Shown here in pieces: positions 24,015 to 35,344 of a stretch of DNA of 64,000 bases. Made by a program: the position numbers and the translations under genes. Under the pieces are notes generated by a model. It did not search any database, was not told the origin of the DNA, and saw nothing but the letters and a program-made list of their open reading frames with translations. This stretch comes from Kondoa malvinella (lineage: Eukaryota; Basidiomycota; Agaricostilbomycetes; Agaricostilbales; Kondoaceae), in contig BCIM01000001.1 in the NCBI GenBank assembly GCA_039545315.1, forward strand, positions 2,699,783 to 2,763,782, read 5' to 3'. Every line of letters starts with the position of its first letter. Positions within the stretch are counted from its first letter, which is position 1.

Positions 24015-25870
24015 GGCGCGACGCGTTTTAAAAAATGATTGACAGATTACACGGTAGGTAGGAAGAGAATGGACAACAGACGGAAGAGCGGAAGCAAAAA
24101 ACAAGCATAACATGCGGCAGCTATTCTTGTTCAATTTGGTCTTTTTTTGGGCGCGCCGCCCTGGTGCTACCTTGAGGCGATGTTATCAACGGTCTTGCTA
24201 GTGATATGAGGACCCTGATGTATCCGAATCCTCGCTTCCAAGCTGTACTTCTATAAAGCTCAACATCCGAAGAAAGGGCAGACTAGACGAAGGAAGAACG
24301 CATCCATGGAGAGTCGTGAGACACTCTATGGACCTGCTCGCAGGTCGAGAGCTGCCAGACGCACGGACAGATTGTTACAAGAGATCGCGGTGTGGTACGT
24401 GGTCTGGCTGAGACTATTGTATTGACACAGGGCACTTGAAAGGACACTTGTTGGATCAGGAGAATACGCTGCTTTCTGATTGAGCAAGAGCAACTAGAGC
24501 CCGACTGACACAAAGCCTTGAAAACCTCGCTGGCACATTTGTCATTGCGACACGAGAGGTACAGCGGAATCCGTCGACGAGAGATTCAACGCTTGTGCCC
24601 CAGCAAAGGCAAAGCTGGTCATGAACCGGCGCCATTGTACACAGGGCCGCATACGCTGACTGGGCTGGAACTACTACTTCATCGAGCTCGTTGCCGCAAG
24701 GTGTGAAGACCGCCAATGCAATCGCTCTGTACATAGCATGGCCCGTTCGGCCAGGTTCGTTGCGCTAGTCCAGTTCTTGAAGAGCGGCATATATCAAAGG
24801 TCCTCTTGCGTCTTTAGATTGCTGCTGCCGAGTTCGACCTGGCTGTCCGTTTCCAAGAGGCATTCGCTCTTTTTGAACATGTCGACGACGCGGTATACCT
24901 CGAGGCACGTTGAAGACAGTCTCGCAAAGCTGTACTGGACTCTAGATATCTGCTCGGGACTGCGGGCTGCCTCGATTAAGCAAAATTCCGCTGTTCATGC
25001 GAAATCATCTCCACAAGTTCCGGCCAGTCTCTGCGTGACTAGACTAGTAGACTCTCTCACTCTCGATCCAATGTCTGCTCGAGGCTCAGCCTTGTGTCGC
25101 TCATTTGTTTTCGAGTAAAGGTTCATTACCACGCGACGAAATGCATTGGCCTTGTCATGGCTTCTGTTTCCTTTCTCTTGCTTCTCTGCACTCTTTTCCT
25201 ACTGTGACAATATTGTTCCTCTGTTTTCTGCTTGCTGCCAGCTTATCGGATACCAGCTCTCTTGCAGCCGTATCAAGACATTCTTGGCCTACTTCTTCTA
25301 TCTCACAGAGCATGCATGGACAGTGCAGCAGGGCTCAGCTGTATTTCGACTTACGAGCTGCTTTATCTGTGCCGCAGTCGAGAAGCATGGCGTCTGTCAT
25401 GACCAATGGAAGCTTGTTCAGGTAATGCTTCCTGAAAGCCTGGCTGTTCCTCCACCATGCTACGATGCGATGCATTCGTCTGCAGTCTCCGACTATCACG
25501 AGACCTGATATTGTCGATCTTCCACTTTTCCAAGAAGGTCTGAACAGCCAAACATCGTGATCGTCCCGAAACACAGCCTTTGCAAAGCGACGCCCTCTAT
25601 GTATCAATGTACGATCGATGTTCTTTCTGCCTTCGCGTTGCAACGTTGGCTGTTGGACGGTTCCAGCGATCTCTGCCCTTCGTTCCTTCTTTGCTCGCCC
25701 TTGACCTGGATTGTTCATCTGGACTCAGCACCAAAGGCACTGCCCTGGACGTAACGTTAGGAATAGCAGCGCACACATCCATGCGTCAACTGGAATTGAC
25801 GTCCTGAATTTGACAGCGGGGAAGTAATGACGTTGTTGGCGTTTTTTGGCAAGTCGAGGTTCTCGATCTT
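24015..25870. other. No gene recognised (about 1.9 kb)
   Basis: The largest stretch without a supported gene. Several open frames of 60-127 codons exist on both strands (for example 24738-25118 and 25146-25508 on +, 25335-25718 on -). They overlap each other, show no family motifs and cannot be chained through plausible introns. The region lies between the chitin deacetylase promoter and the promoter of the gene at 25960. Confidence 0.4.
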
Positions 25871-25910
25871 TTAGCTCTTCTCTCTCTCTCTCTCTTTCTT
25901 TCCACAACCA
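25871..25910 (+). repeat. CT-rich tract in promoter
   Basis: A pyrimidine tract dominated by repeated TC units (about 25878-25897), then TTTCTTTCC, lies about 50-90 bp upstream of the ATG at 25960. CT-rich tracts of this kind are common just upstream of starts of highly expressed fungal genes; a promoter or leader role is inference. Confidence 0.55.
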
Positions 25911-25959
25911 CCTTTTGGCCTTTCCTTCACCTAGAGTCTTTACCTTGAAAACTCGCAAC

Positions 25960-27854
25960 ATGGTTTCCATTAAGAAAATGTAAGCATTCCTGTAGCCCCG
26001 CTTGATCGCCTGTAGATCTCTACTTACACTTGTTGTCCATAGTTTCGGATCATCCGACGACAAGACCTCGCACGAGCCCAACGACCTTGCTGGCACTGGC
26101 ACCAGCTCTGGACACGCCTATTCCAGCGGAAAGGAATCTGAAGCTCACCGTAAAAATGACGAGTTGGCGCGAGGCCAGACTCCACTCAACAACCAAAACC
26201 GCCAGTCATCTGAAGGCTACAACACCAACAACACCACCAGCAGGTAAGTAGATTCTCGTTTGAATGAGGATTTCTGAGCTCATGTCTCCGAAATAGCACT
26301 ACTGGCACATCTACCGGCCGTACTCTGGACAGCACTACTGGCCGTGGTTTGAACAGCACATCTGGCACATCTACTGGCCGTACTCTCGACAACACCCACT
26401 CGAACCACGACGGCAAGGGCGCCTTCAACAAGGGTCTTGATAACATTGGCTCTCACCGCGGTCTCGTCGGCTCGCACCCTCAGGAAGAACACCCATCTGG
26501 TGTTCGACCTGAAGTAGATGTCTTGGCCGATGAGCGAGTTCATGCTTCGAAGGGGTCTCAAGACCACATTCTTCGCACCGAATCTCACCACAACGACTCT
26601 ACACCTCTTGCTCAGACTTCTGCACCTCTTGCCCAGACTTCAGCTGTGCCTGTCTCGAGAGAAAGGACTGGCTCGGGCCGTCTAAGCCAAAGCTCTTCTG
26701 GTCGTATGTCCCCTTTCGCCGCACATCTGAGCAGTACTGACTGCTTGACTATAGGTGGGTTCAACAACCAGCCTCACGAATCTGGTCACCAGTCCCGCGG
26801 CTCGACCGAATTTGACCCTAAGCTTGCTACTCATGACCACCAGCACCTTCAGCACGTCACCCACCGTGACGTTCGTCACGTCGAAGTTGAGGAAGTCGAG
26901 CGCACTCGCGAAGTCGAGAGACATATGTGAGCAGCTTCTTCACCACTTTCGAGAAAATCTTCTTACAGAACATCATCAGTCACCACGTTCAGACTCACGT
27001 CCAGCCAGTCCTCGACAAACAGGTTCTCCCTGAAAAGATTCACGAGAACCTAGTCGCACCTACCCAGATCAACGAGAAGCACGCTTCTACCGCTGACGAT
27101 GTCGCTCTTTTCGCTTCCCTCGCTTCTCAGCACAAGGACACTGAAGTTCACCGCGGCAAGGAGAGGACCATCGTTGACCTTGGCGAGCGCGTTCACGAGA
27201 ACGTTCACCACCATGTTCAGTGAGCATTCTTCACCTCTACTTGCCAGCATCGTGCTAATGCTTCCGTGCAGCCACGTCACCCAGCCAGTCATTGAACAAG
27301 AGATTGTTGAGCGTCACCGTATTCACACTGTCATCCCAGTGCACCACGTCACTCACGAAGCACCTATCATCCACAAGTCTTCCACCCACGCTCCAGTTTC
27401 CCTCAACGACTTCCTCCAAGGTGGCGGAAAGGCGAGTCCATTCCTTTTCACGCTGATATAAGTCGCTAATATCCTTTTGTTCAGTTGGACTCGCAGGTCA
27501 CCCATGAGACTTCAGGTCTTCTAGCCAACAACGATTGCGAGAGACGTGAAGATGGCCCTGCCACGAAGTTGATCAGCGAGTTGCACCTCAGTGATTCTGT
27601 AAGCCGATCTTGACTCTCATCGCTTCCCTTGCTCATGCTTCTACCTTCAGCACTACGGCTCAACCCCATCAAACTTTGGCACTGGCCGCACCACTCGCCG
27701 TCAAGGCCACAAGCTCGGTCGATCAGGCTCCATGTCGTCCGTCTCCAGCTCAGACGAAGACGAATCTGGTGTCCGCACTTCCCGCGCCCAAAAGAGAGAA
27801 AAGCGCAAAGGTCTCTTCCACAGGAAGAAGGAGACCAACGAAACCCGCGTCTAA
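25960..27854 (+). CDS. Histidine-rich LEA/allergen-like hydrophilic protein
   Basis: Eight exons sum to 1515 nt, 504 residues, no break. The protein is very hydrophilic and probably largely disordered. Residues about 1-220 are Ser/Thr/Gly/Asn-rich with short repeats (GTSTGRTLD twice; PLAQTSA in tandem). The middle is rich in His, Val and Glu (HLQHVTHRDVRHVEVEEVER). A recurring HHVxxHVxQPV(I/L) element follows: HHVQTHVQPVLDKQVL and HHVTQPVIEQEIVERH, then VIPVHHVTHEAP. The C-terminus is basic (KREKRKGLFHRKK). Fungal proteins with this HVxQPV pattern are often labelled allergens or stress proteins; I know no proven function and infer stress protection only from composition. Intron 6 (27432-27484) begins with GC, not GT. 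It is cytosolic by default: no signal peptide or membrane helix. Confidence 0.75.
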
Positions 27855-28122
27855 GCTCTCGTTGACTCTATCTACTATGCAAATCCTCTTAATTTGGTTT
27901 GGCAAATTTTATCGGATACCCTGTACATTAGTATCTGCTAAACCAAAGATGTATCTTTAATGCAAAATTATCGTAACTTATCGCACAATTGTCTACACTA
28001 GCCCGATGCCGTTCTGAAGTTTAGCTGAGGTGACTTCTGCCCGAGCCGCGCTTTGGCACGTCCTTTGTCACCGCGACTTGCCTGCATGCTTTGATACCCA
28101 ATTGAGACTATACCCTGTACAG

Positions 28123-30705
28123 ATGTCGTACGTGCTCCTAGGCGAGTTCGACATCGACGAAGGCTCAATCCTCAAGCATCAATATCCGCACGAAACAGGC
28201 GCAGATGAACATCTTTTGGCAGAGCTCATGCTGCCCGATGGCGCGCATAGTCGAAGCGAAGATTGGACCATCTTTTATTTGAACCAGACTGAAGCTGTGA
28301 CTTGCAAAGATAAGGTTGATGAAGGGGAAGGCAAACTGTTGTATGTCTTGAATCTGGTCAGGACGAAAAAGGACGATAAGGTCAGAAGGTGCGGCACGTC
28401 GCTGGTCTGCTAGATTACTAGCTTACAGCAAGTTCGAACGTCGCACAGAGGAGCTCTGGTCAAGGCGATGGGAATATGTTCGCCCGAGCCCTATGTTCAG
28501 ATTTACAAGGTATGCTGCGCTCCGGTTAGCGCATAGACCAGCACTGAGCTCTTGATACAGCCGTTACTGCTACTCGCGCTCGAGGACTACTTCAACAACC
28601 CATCGATAGATGTCCTAGCGACGCTCTACTACTCAGTCAAAGCGATGGATCTCTCGCTCATGCCGCGCCTCACACACGCCGAACGATTGATACTACGTTG
28701 CTCGGAACGAAAAGATCTGTTCGAGGACCGGTTTCCTGATCTGACGGCGTCGACTGCTTCAGACCCAACTGCTAGCTCTCCTTCACAGTCAGTAGAAGCT
28801 ATGCTGCCTTCTCCACCTACATCAGATGGAAACGATAAACCAACGCGTAGTACTCGAGCTGCATCTCAGTCTTCCCGCAAAGGATCAGTCACTTCTTTCG
28901 AAACCTCTTCATCTGGACACCTTGATCGCTCTACTGGCTCTGGTTCGACATGGGTCAGACCTCGCGTACCATCAGGTAGTGAAATCGGATCAGCAAGAAG
29001 ACCAGACATGCCTACCTTCGGATCTCAGCAGTCCGTCAAACAACGACTTCGCGATACACACTTTTTCGAAACCAAGCTCACGTACAACAATATCAACTTG
29101 CCTATTCGCGTACCAGTAGGTATAGAAGCGGACGAAGTGGGCGATTACTCTCTCATCAACTTGATCCAAGTCTTTAATCCGCCTGGAACCAATCAAACCT
29201 TTCAAGCGCCTTTTCATCCTCATCTCCATACAAGCGGATCGCTTACGCCACCCATAATACTGCTGTTCAATGCTATGCTTACCGGGAAAAGGATCGTCTT
29301 TCTTGGTAGCTCGTTACCGGCAAATCAAGTTGCGCATTTGGTCCTGGCGGCTTGTGCTTTAGGTAGCGGAGGAGGTGCAGGTCTACTCAGAGGGCTGACT
29401 GAGAGATGCTTTCCGTATTCCAACTTGACCAACAGAGGGAATCATGAAGCAGTGTGCGTGATCGATCGTTGTACCCTGATTCCAGGCTAACACGTGAGGT
29501 CTTGCGTACAGATCTGGCTACATTGCAGGAGTCACGAATCCACGCTTTGAGGCTTTCACAACCTCCTACGACGTCTTTTGCAACATCGACACCGGCAAGA
29601 TCACAGTCTCGAAAGATATTCCACTCGATGCCAATCGCGCTACTCCGCCTTCCTCTCATTCGGCCGCACCTAGCTCAGAAGATCCAATCAGCCCTACCAG
29701 CTCTTCCGGTAATTCTGTAGCGCCTTGGGAAGATCAAGTTAGAGATCCAAAGTTTTCCAACCTGTCGGCACTCGCGATGGCCCAAACGAAAGAGTTGAAA
29801 GATGCTAGTGACATACTCTTCATTGAAGAGGTGCGTTCTTCTACAAAAAGCTAGAATACAGATGAACGTCCCGTAGATTCACAACCTCATCACCGCCCAT
29901 GCAGGAGAGACCGTCATCCGTGCCAAATTCTTACAATACCTCGGTCGACTCCTTCGTATAGCAGCTAAATACGAAGAAGAAGTGTATGGCAGTACTGCAT
30001 TGGGGTGGATGAGCGCAAACTTCTCCCCTGCTGGACTTGGCAGTGGGACAGTGTTACAGCCTGAACTTGGTGGGAGGGAAGTAGTCAGTAATGCAGCGAG
30101 GATTGAAGGGTGGAGAGTCACGAAAGGCTATCAGCTTTATAGACAGGTTCGTGCTTACTCTAATTAAACGATTGCGTTCTGATTGAGTTTTATCGAGCAG
30201 GACGTGAAAGATCGACTAGCAACTTCCTCAATCAAATCCTTCGACTTGCATCATCAACTTGCTCGATTACGATATAGCAGAAACGTCCCTCGTGCGGAAG
30301 TTGAAACTATATTTACTAAGCTTGCGAGATCAGTCAAGAGCGATGTACAAATTATAGAGGTGCGTGTCGAAGCGCTGTTTGGGATTGGTTCTCATTCAAA
30401 GATTCCGTCGCGTATAGCTGCTATCCTTGCTTCCAGCTCATACAGGAGGTCTGCTTCCACTTGCATTTGGTCTGTTCCATCCCAACCAAGTCACAAGAGA
30501 CGCGACGGTCGAGCTTTTCCTCAATATTGAAGCGCATCCCGTTCGTCTTTCCTCTTTGCCTACATGTGCTGTCTTCATTGCGATATTACAGGTCGGCGTG
30601 AAGTTCATCGCTTCACTTAATACTTTTCACAAATTAGCTTTTGGTCGTCTAGCCAGGGACAGAACGGAAGCGACCCCAATGCTCGGGTCAGGTCGTTTAG
30701 CATAA
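28123..30705 (+). CDS. AFI1: Afi1/Mesa-like DENN-type trafficking protein
   Basis: A docking and polarity factor; in yeast Afi1 binds the Arf3 GTPase at the cell cortex and takes part in polarised growth. Eight exons sum to 2205 nt, 734 residues. The N-terminus MSYVLLGEFDIDEGSILKHQ, then LAELMLPDGAH and DWTIFYLN, is the Afi1 N-terminal domain. VRTKKDDKVRRGALVKAM and YKPLLLLALEDYFNNPS follow. A Ser/Thr/Pro-rich insert covers about residues 195-310. The DENN-like core contains LLFNAMLTGKRIVFLGSSLP and SGYIAGVTNPRFE. Later segments (KFLQYLGRLLRIAAKYEEEV, GLFHPNQVTRDATVELFLNI) match the helical C-terminal half. The ATG at 28123 directly precedes the conserved domain; an upstream exon is possible. 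Confidence 0.85.
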
Positions 30706-30890
30706 GTGTTTTTGTTTGTAGAGGGAATACCGTGAACAGTGTATTTTAGCATTTTCAATACCCAACGACTATAAACTCGCTTCTGCCGCTGAGTCTTTCC
30801 CCAGATTTACTAGCAACTCTTCACTCGGCGACTGAGAAGTGGGATCAGATAGTATTCCTAGTTGTTGCTTTGCTTTTGCAGAGGTGGAAT

Positions 30891-31624
30891 CTATCGCTGA
30901 ACGTAATTCTGGTTGAAGCTGTAGCCGAGGTAATATCCTCGCGTGAAAGAATTGTTGAGTTTTCGCTGTGCCCTGTTCGTGAGACCGACCAAGTCAGCCA
31001 AATATGATAGCAGACGAGGTAGATCACGAACATAGAAGCCATTCATCCCACCGATCAAACTTTCCACTCCCAACCCTCTGATAGTCCAGAAACTATTACC
31101 CTTCTGCTCCATGATCTGCTTCCACCTCATACTCTTTTCCAATTCAAGCGTATCGCCAACCCTTCTACCCAACGCAGATCTTAGGTCTAAAGCTTCATCA
31201 ATCACTGCAGGTTTGATGAAATGATCCGGTAAAATTGAAGCATGCTGTATCAGGAACATTGCTAAGAAAGCGCGAAGGTGTCGACGACCCAAGAAGGATA
31301 AGCGAGCGTTATGGTTGCCTCGCAAGTCAGGGAAAGATTTATGTGTCGATAGTCGGAGTGCTAGGGAAGCTGGAAGGGGCGGTAGAGGATGTAAAAGACT
31401 GTCGAGGTGTGATTGAACGGCTTCTGCTGATGGAGCGTGCACTTGTGATGGATTAGAGGACGTAGATGCGCGCGGTTGCGTCGAGTAGCCTATTCCTCGA
31501 GCACATCAATTACAGATTTTCAGCGTAGGGATGAAAAGAAGACTGACCTGCTGTACACGTTTGACATGTCGCTGCTCTCCTTTTGACAAGAGGTATTGTT
31601 CGTTTGATGAAAGCTTGCTGCATG
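30891..31624 (-). CDS. Mitochondrial large-subunit ribosomal protein, RNase III fold (mL57-like)
   Basis: Two exons (31549-31624, 30891-31495) give 681 nt, 226 residues. The N-terminus MQQAFIKRTIPLVKRRAA is basic and Ser/Ala/Arg-rich, as in a mitochondrial presequence. The core has the pattern LALRLSTHKSF...GNHNARLSFLGRRHLRAFL, an RNase III-like domain in which the catalytic acidic residues of true RNase III are not evident. This points to a structural mitoribosomal protein. The C-terminal YYLGYSFNQNYVQR is typical of fungal mL57/MRPL15-type proteins. mL44 is the alternative. The 3' end converges on AFI1, with about 185 bp between stops. Confidence 0.7.
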
Positions 31625-31816
31625 ATTTTATCGACTCGACCCAAATGAATGTGCAACCCCTGGCAGATCTCCCTAAGTACTACTGTTGACAGGCCGCCTA
31701 GTAGTCAACCTCTTGAAAGCGCAGCCGAGAAGGACAAGTCGACGTTTGATGGCGAAAAAGTATCGTGTGTTTGACCGGTATCGACCAAGTTGAGAGCAGC
31801 TGAAGAATAACTGAAT

Positions 31817-32999
31817 ATGGCAGCGGCAATAGAGAAAAAGACAAAGTGCGTTATAAAGCCTCTGCTGTTACAGTTTATTGGGTTTGCTGACTTTTGTCTG
31901 TCATGACAGCTGGGCAGACGATGTCGTTCGTCTTCAATCTCATGTCTCGCTGTGATACACGCTTATGTTCTGCGCGCTCCCTCTCCCTCTCTGCCTATCT
32001 CATTGTCTTTCATCTATATCTCTTCATTCCTTGTTATACTTCAGGACGCCGACCAAGCCGGAGCTTTAGGCGAAACCATCACTTCCATCGACCCCGTTAC
32101 AGGCATCAAAACTGTCATTGAGCACAAACTGAACGACAAGGGGCAAAAAGTCAAGATTACACGCAAGATCAAACGAACGCTCGTTACTACTCAAGTCAAC
32201 CATAACGTCGCTGCCAGGCTGCAGCTCAAGAAGTTTGGTTTGGCTACAAGGAGCGATAACGGTACTACTACTACTGTTGGTGAGGATGTAAGAGTGAAAT
32301 TGAATGTTGACAAAAAGGTGCGTCTACTTTAAACCAATCCGTCAGCTTAAATCTCATGGTCAACTCGCACACAGGCCGCAGCGGAGCCAGAGAAAGAAGA
32401 ATCAGCCAATATTGCCAAAACGCTCACCTCGCGCACCATCACCTGTCGTCTTTGCGAAGGCAACCATTACACCACTCGCTGTCCTTACAAAGAAACATTA
32501 GGCGGTATAGCCATGAACGACGAAGCTGCAGGAGTAGATGGATCCGCACCGCCCGATGTCAACGCTCCAGGCGCAACAGCAGGAGGAAAATACGTTCCAC
32601 CTTCTATGCGCGCTGGTGCTGGAGATCGACGTGGTGAAACAATGTATGGCAAAGGCGGTAACCGAGATGATCTACCTACCTTGCGCATTACGAATCTGTC
32701 AGAAGAAACTGCCGAACCTGATTTGTGGGATTTGTTTGGGAGGTTCAAAAACACTTATGGCAGGATTCATCGGATCTTTGTTGGTAAAGATCAAGAGACT
32801 GGGTTGTGCAAGGGTTTTGCGTTTGTTAGCTTTGAGGATCGGAGGGATGCAGAGAGGGCGATGGAAAAGATTAATGGTCTGCCGTATGATCATTTGATTT
32901 TGGCTTGTGCTTGGAGGTGTGTTTCTCTGATTATGCTCGCTGTTGGTGTATTCTCAATCGGAGTTGCACAGTGTACCAAGAACGGAAAGGCCTGCTTAG
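31817..32999 (+). CDS. TIF35: Translation initiation factor eIF3 subunit g
   Basis: RNA-binding subunit of eIF3, acting in scanning and reinitiation in the cytoplasm. Five exons (31817-31845, 31910-31943, 32045-32317, 32375-32916, 32972-32999) sum to 906 nt, 301 residues. The N-terminal half contains WADDV and ITSIDPVTGIKTVIEHKLND with KVKITRKIKR, the eIF3i/b-binding region. A CCHC-like zinc element follows (CRLCEGNHYTTRCPYK). The RRM has RNP2 LRITNLS and RNP1 KGFAFVSF. The protein ends AWSVPRTERPA. Intron 2 (31944-32044) is about 100 nt and strongly pyrimidine-rich, longer than most here. Divergent from the mitoribosomal gene, with 192 bp between starts. Confidence 0.92.
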
Positions 33000-33483
33000 T
33001 CAGCTGTGCTGCTTAGGTGTATCTTCCGGTAAGCTATTCATCTTGATCTGATCGATTCGCGACCTAAACCTTTATCTAGTCTCGGACTCTTGTACTAGAT
33101 TTCTGCAATGTCGTTGCCCTGCTATGAAGATTGCCTACGACTGAGCCAATTGAAGTCTCTGAATCGCTTCTTCATCTCTGTGCCTTTTCCTCTTCACGAT
33201 GAGTGCCAGCACTAACGACCGCCTGCACATACAGCAGTCAGCAATGTATACCAATGCACATGAATATTGCTCAAACAGATTAAACGCTGATACTAATGAA
33301 AGTCTTGTGCTATGTACAAGTATGAATGAATGTAATGAGATGGTTTCGTTTTCTTCGTTATCCACAAGCCTCGTTAACAAGCAGTCTCTTCACAAATGGA
33401 CCGCCATTTGGTTATATTTTGACAATTCGTTTTGTTCAGTGAGGATTGGACTGATTATTGTTGTCCGAGTTGAACGAGTTCAG
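33000..33483. other. Convergent 3' region, no gene
   Basis: About 480 bp of AT-richer sequence between the stops of eIF3g and of the membrane protein gene. Only a 70- to 107-codon open frame of low-quality composition is present (33199-33522). Confidence 0.5.
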
Positions 33484-35035
33484 CTAGAGGCAAGGGTTAG
33501 TGTACTTCCATGCGTTCAATAGAAGTAGACCCACAGTGAATTGCGAGTGGTTGCGAACGTAAAGGTTTTGCATGCCAGTAGTTCGTCTCTCGTCCACCGA
33601 TTCAATCGTACCCATTCTCGACAACTCGTTATCGCTGATCGAATTATTGTCACCTCGATTGTTCTGCGGTACTTGCAGGAAAAGCGAAGAGACGGGAGGC
33701 TGTGGACCAGTATTCGAGTTGCGACGATCGACACCGAAGCCCAGCGAATTGCGCAGCGTAGGTGACCGAGTGATAGGTGGTGCGGGCGCGGGAACGACAG
33801 CAGGACCGGCAAATGGATTGCTAGATGCTGGACCACCATCATAAGAGGGGGTAGTACTGTGTTCAGACATGAAGCTGCCGTCGGTGAATCTTGCGATTCT
33901 AGGTCGCAATGGAGCTTGACGGCGACGTCGAGTGCGGCGGAGCACAAAGAGAAGGAACAGGATACCTGCGCATGCCGCAGCGAACAGGGCAGCTAAAGCG
34001 TAGGTAGCTGAGCGATAAGAGGAATTGGCTGCTTGGAGGTCGGCGAAGGACGCGCCAACTTCAGGACGCATGCCGCCGGTCGGAGCAGCGCCGAGCGAGC
34101 TGGTGTTCTCAATGGCCCAAGAGCTGTCTGCAGTGAAGTCTGCGTCGTCTCTGTTATATGATGTTTAGTTGACGTGCACGAGGTTGACTTGAATACATAC
34201 TCGGCACCATCAAGCGTTTCAGTGACTGTCACAGTCTTGGGAACCTCGCCAGTGTCGCCATCTGCGCTGACCGTTACGGTAGACAGTCCGGTAGTGACGA
34301 CTGTTTCTGTTTGGGTCTGAACAGCAGTCGAGACATCGGTAACAGTAAGAGTCCTTGACGCTTGATCAGGAGAATCTCTTGGATGTCAGAAAGCTGCTCA
34401 CTGTGTGCCAGTAGTAGGCAGGCATGCGTCGTTCCCGCTAGACTGAACTAGAGAGCCAACTTGCACCTGATTGTAGAATCCATCATGTCCGGTGACTGAA
34501 TCCTTATCAGACCATGCACTTGATTGATCTGAATGTTTGCTCACTTGTAGGCCAGACAGCTAAAAGGTGGCAATAATAAGTCAGGCCACTCTGCCAAGCG
34601 GAGATGAGATCGTACTCAGGCCAGCTGGAACATTGATCGTGAAGGTGTGTGACGGTTCATCTATATTGAATGTGTCGCCGACGGTGTGCCAGGGACCCAA
34701 CCCATCTGTACAAGCCTGCTTTAGCTTCGATCAAGGCCGATAAGAAGTCGCTGGCACCTTGATAATAGAGTTCAACACGAGCAGGGTATGAGCCTGGCGT
34801 TGCCTCCCAGGTCAGCGTAGCTTCACCGCACTACACCACTTTATCAGCTTATGCAAAATTAAAAGGCCGGGGTAAAAAGATAGCACACCTGAGTGACAGT
34901 CGAAGGAAACTGTAGGTTAGAGATGGGCATGATCTGATGGAATGGAGCGCTAGGAGCAGCTGAGCTGTCGTCGCCGGATGCCAACACTATTCAGACTAGC
35001 CAGACACAGGACAAAGCTGATGCCAAGGTCGGCAT
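33484..35035 (-). CDS. Single-pass membrane protein with an in-frame TGA in the signal peptide
   Basis: Seven exons (34889-35035, 34758-34830, 34616-34705, 34545-34559, 34402-34495, 34201-34353, 33484-34150) sum to 1239 nt, 413 codons, fully in phase. The only defect is TGA at codon 15 (34991-34993): MPTLASALSCVWLV, stop, then IVLASGDDSSAAPSAPF. Without it this is a normal signal peptide with cleavage near VLA-S. The ectodomain has the beta-sandwich-like pattern LQFPSTVTQCGEATLTWEA...VELYYQ...FTINVPAGLTVWPT, seen in secreted basidiomycete surface proteins, then a Thr/Val-rich stalk. One helix follows (YALAALFAAACAGILFLLFV), then RRTRRRR and a Ser/Pro-rich tail. The name is unknown; a cell-wall or sensor role is inference. 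It may be a pseudogene, a readthrough gene or a sequence error. Confidence 0.65.
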
Positions 35036-35159
35036 GACATGTCTCTCGATAACTTCCACTCCCGCAATAGATGGTGCCTATGTAGCCGAGTAGGATAAGC
35101 TCTGAAGCTATAGCAAATGCAGGTACAGTAGCGCAGCAGTACCCACGGTCGGGTAGCAC

Positions 35160-35318
35160 AGCCCAGAACTTGCTCGCAAACCAGCCTTGTAACTCTGGTC
35201 CTTCGGCTTCTTGCCTCTCGTTCTGGCAAGCCCTTGATCCTCTCACGCTTGGCACAGTTACTTGCCAGTTTCTCTGAATACCCAGCACTGACTTCATCTG
35301 TGTCCTCGCTCTGGCAGA
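35160..35318 (-). repeat. Degenerate tandem copy of the ARP6 tail-coding sequence
   Basis: Bases 35160-35318 align with 35345-35503 at a constant offset of about 185 bp, in the same orientation. Shared blocks include AACCAGC, CTTCTTGCCTCTCG, CTTGCCA, CTCTGAAT and TGTCCTC. In one reverse-strand frame the copy still reads SEDTDEVSAGYSEKLASNCA, against [20 protein letters not shown] in ARP6. It lies between the ARP6 stop and the start of the membrane protein gene and has no start of its own. Confidence 0.7.
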
Positions 35319-35344
35319 TCTTGTGTTTGAAATTTACACAGTAT

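Noticed and set aside
24283..25800. Several overlapping open frames on both strands that might form a membrane-protein gene
   Set aside because: They overlap in conflicting frames, lack motifs and could not be joined by plausible introns, so no gene is called.
22420..31624. A secondary-metabolite or virulence gene cluster
   Set aside because: The genes are unrelated housekeeping, wall and stress genes; no synthase, tailoring set or toxin gene is present.
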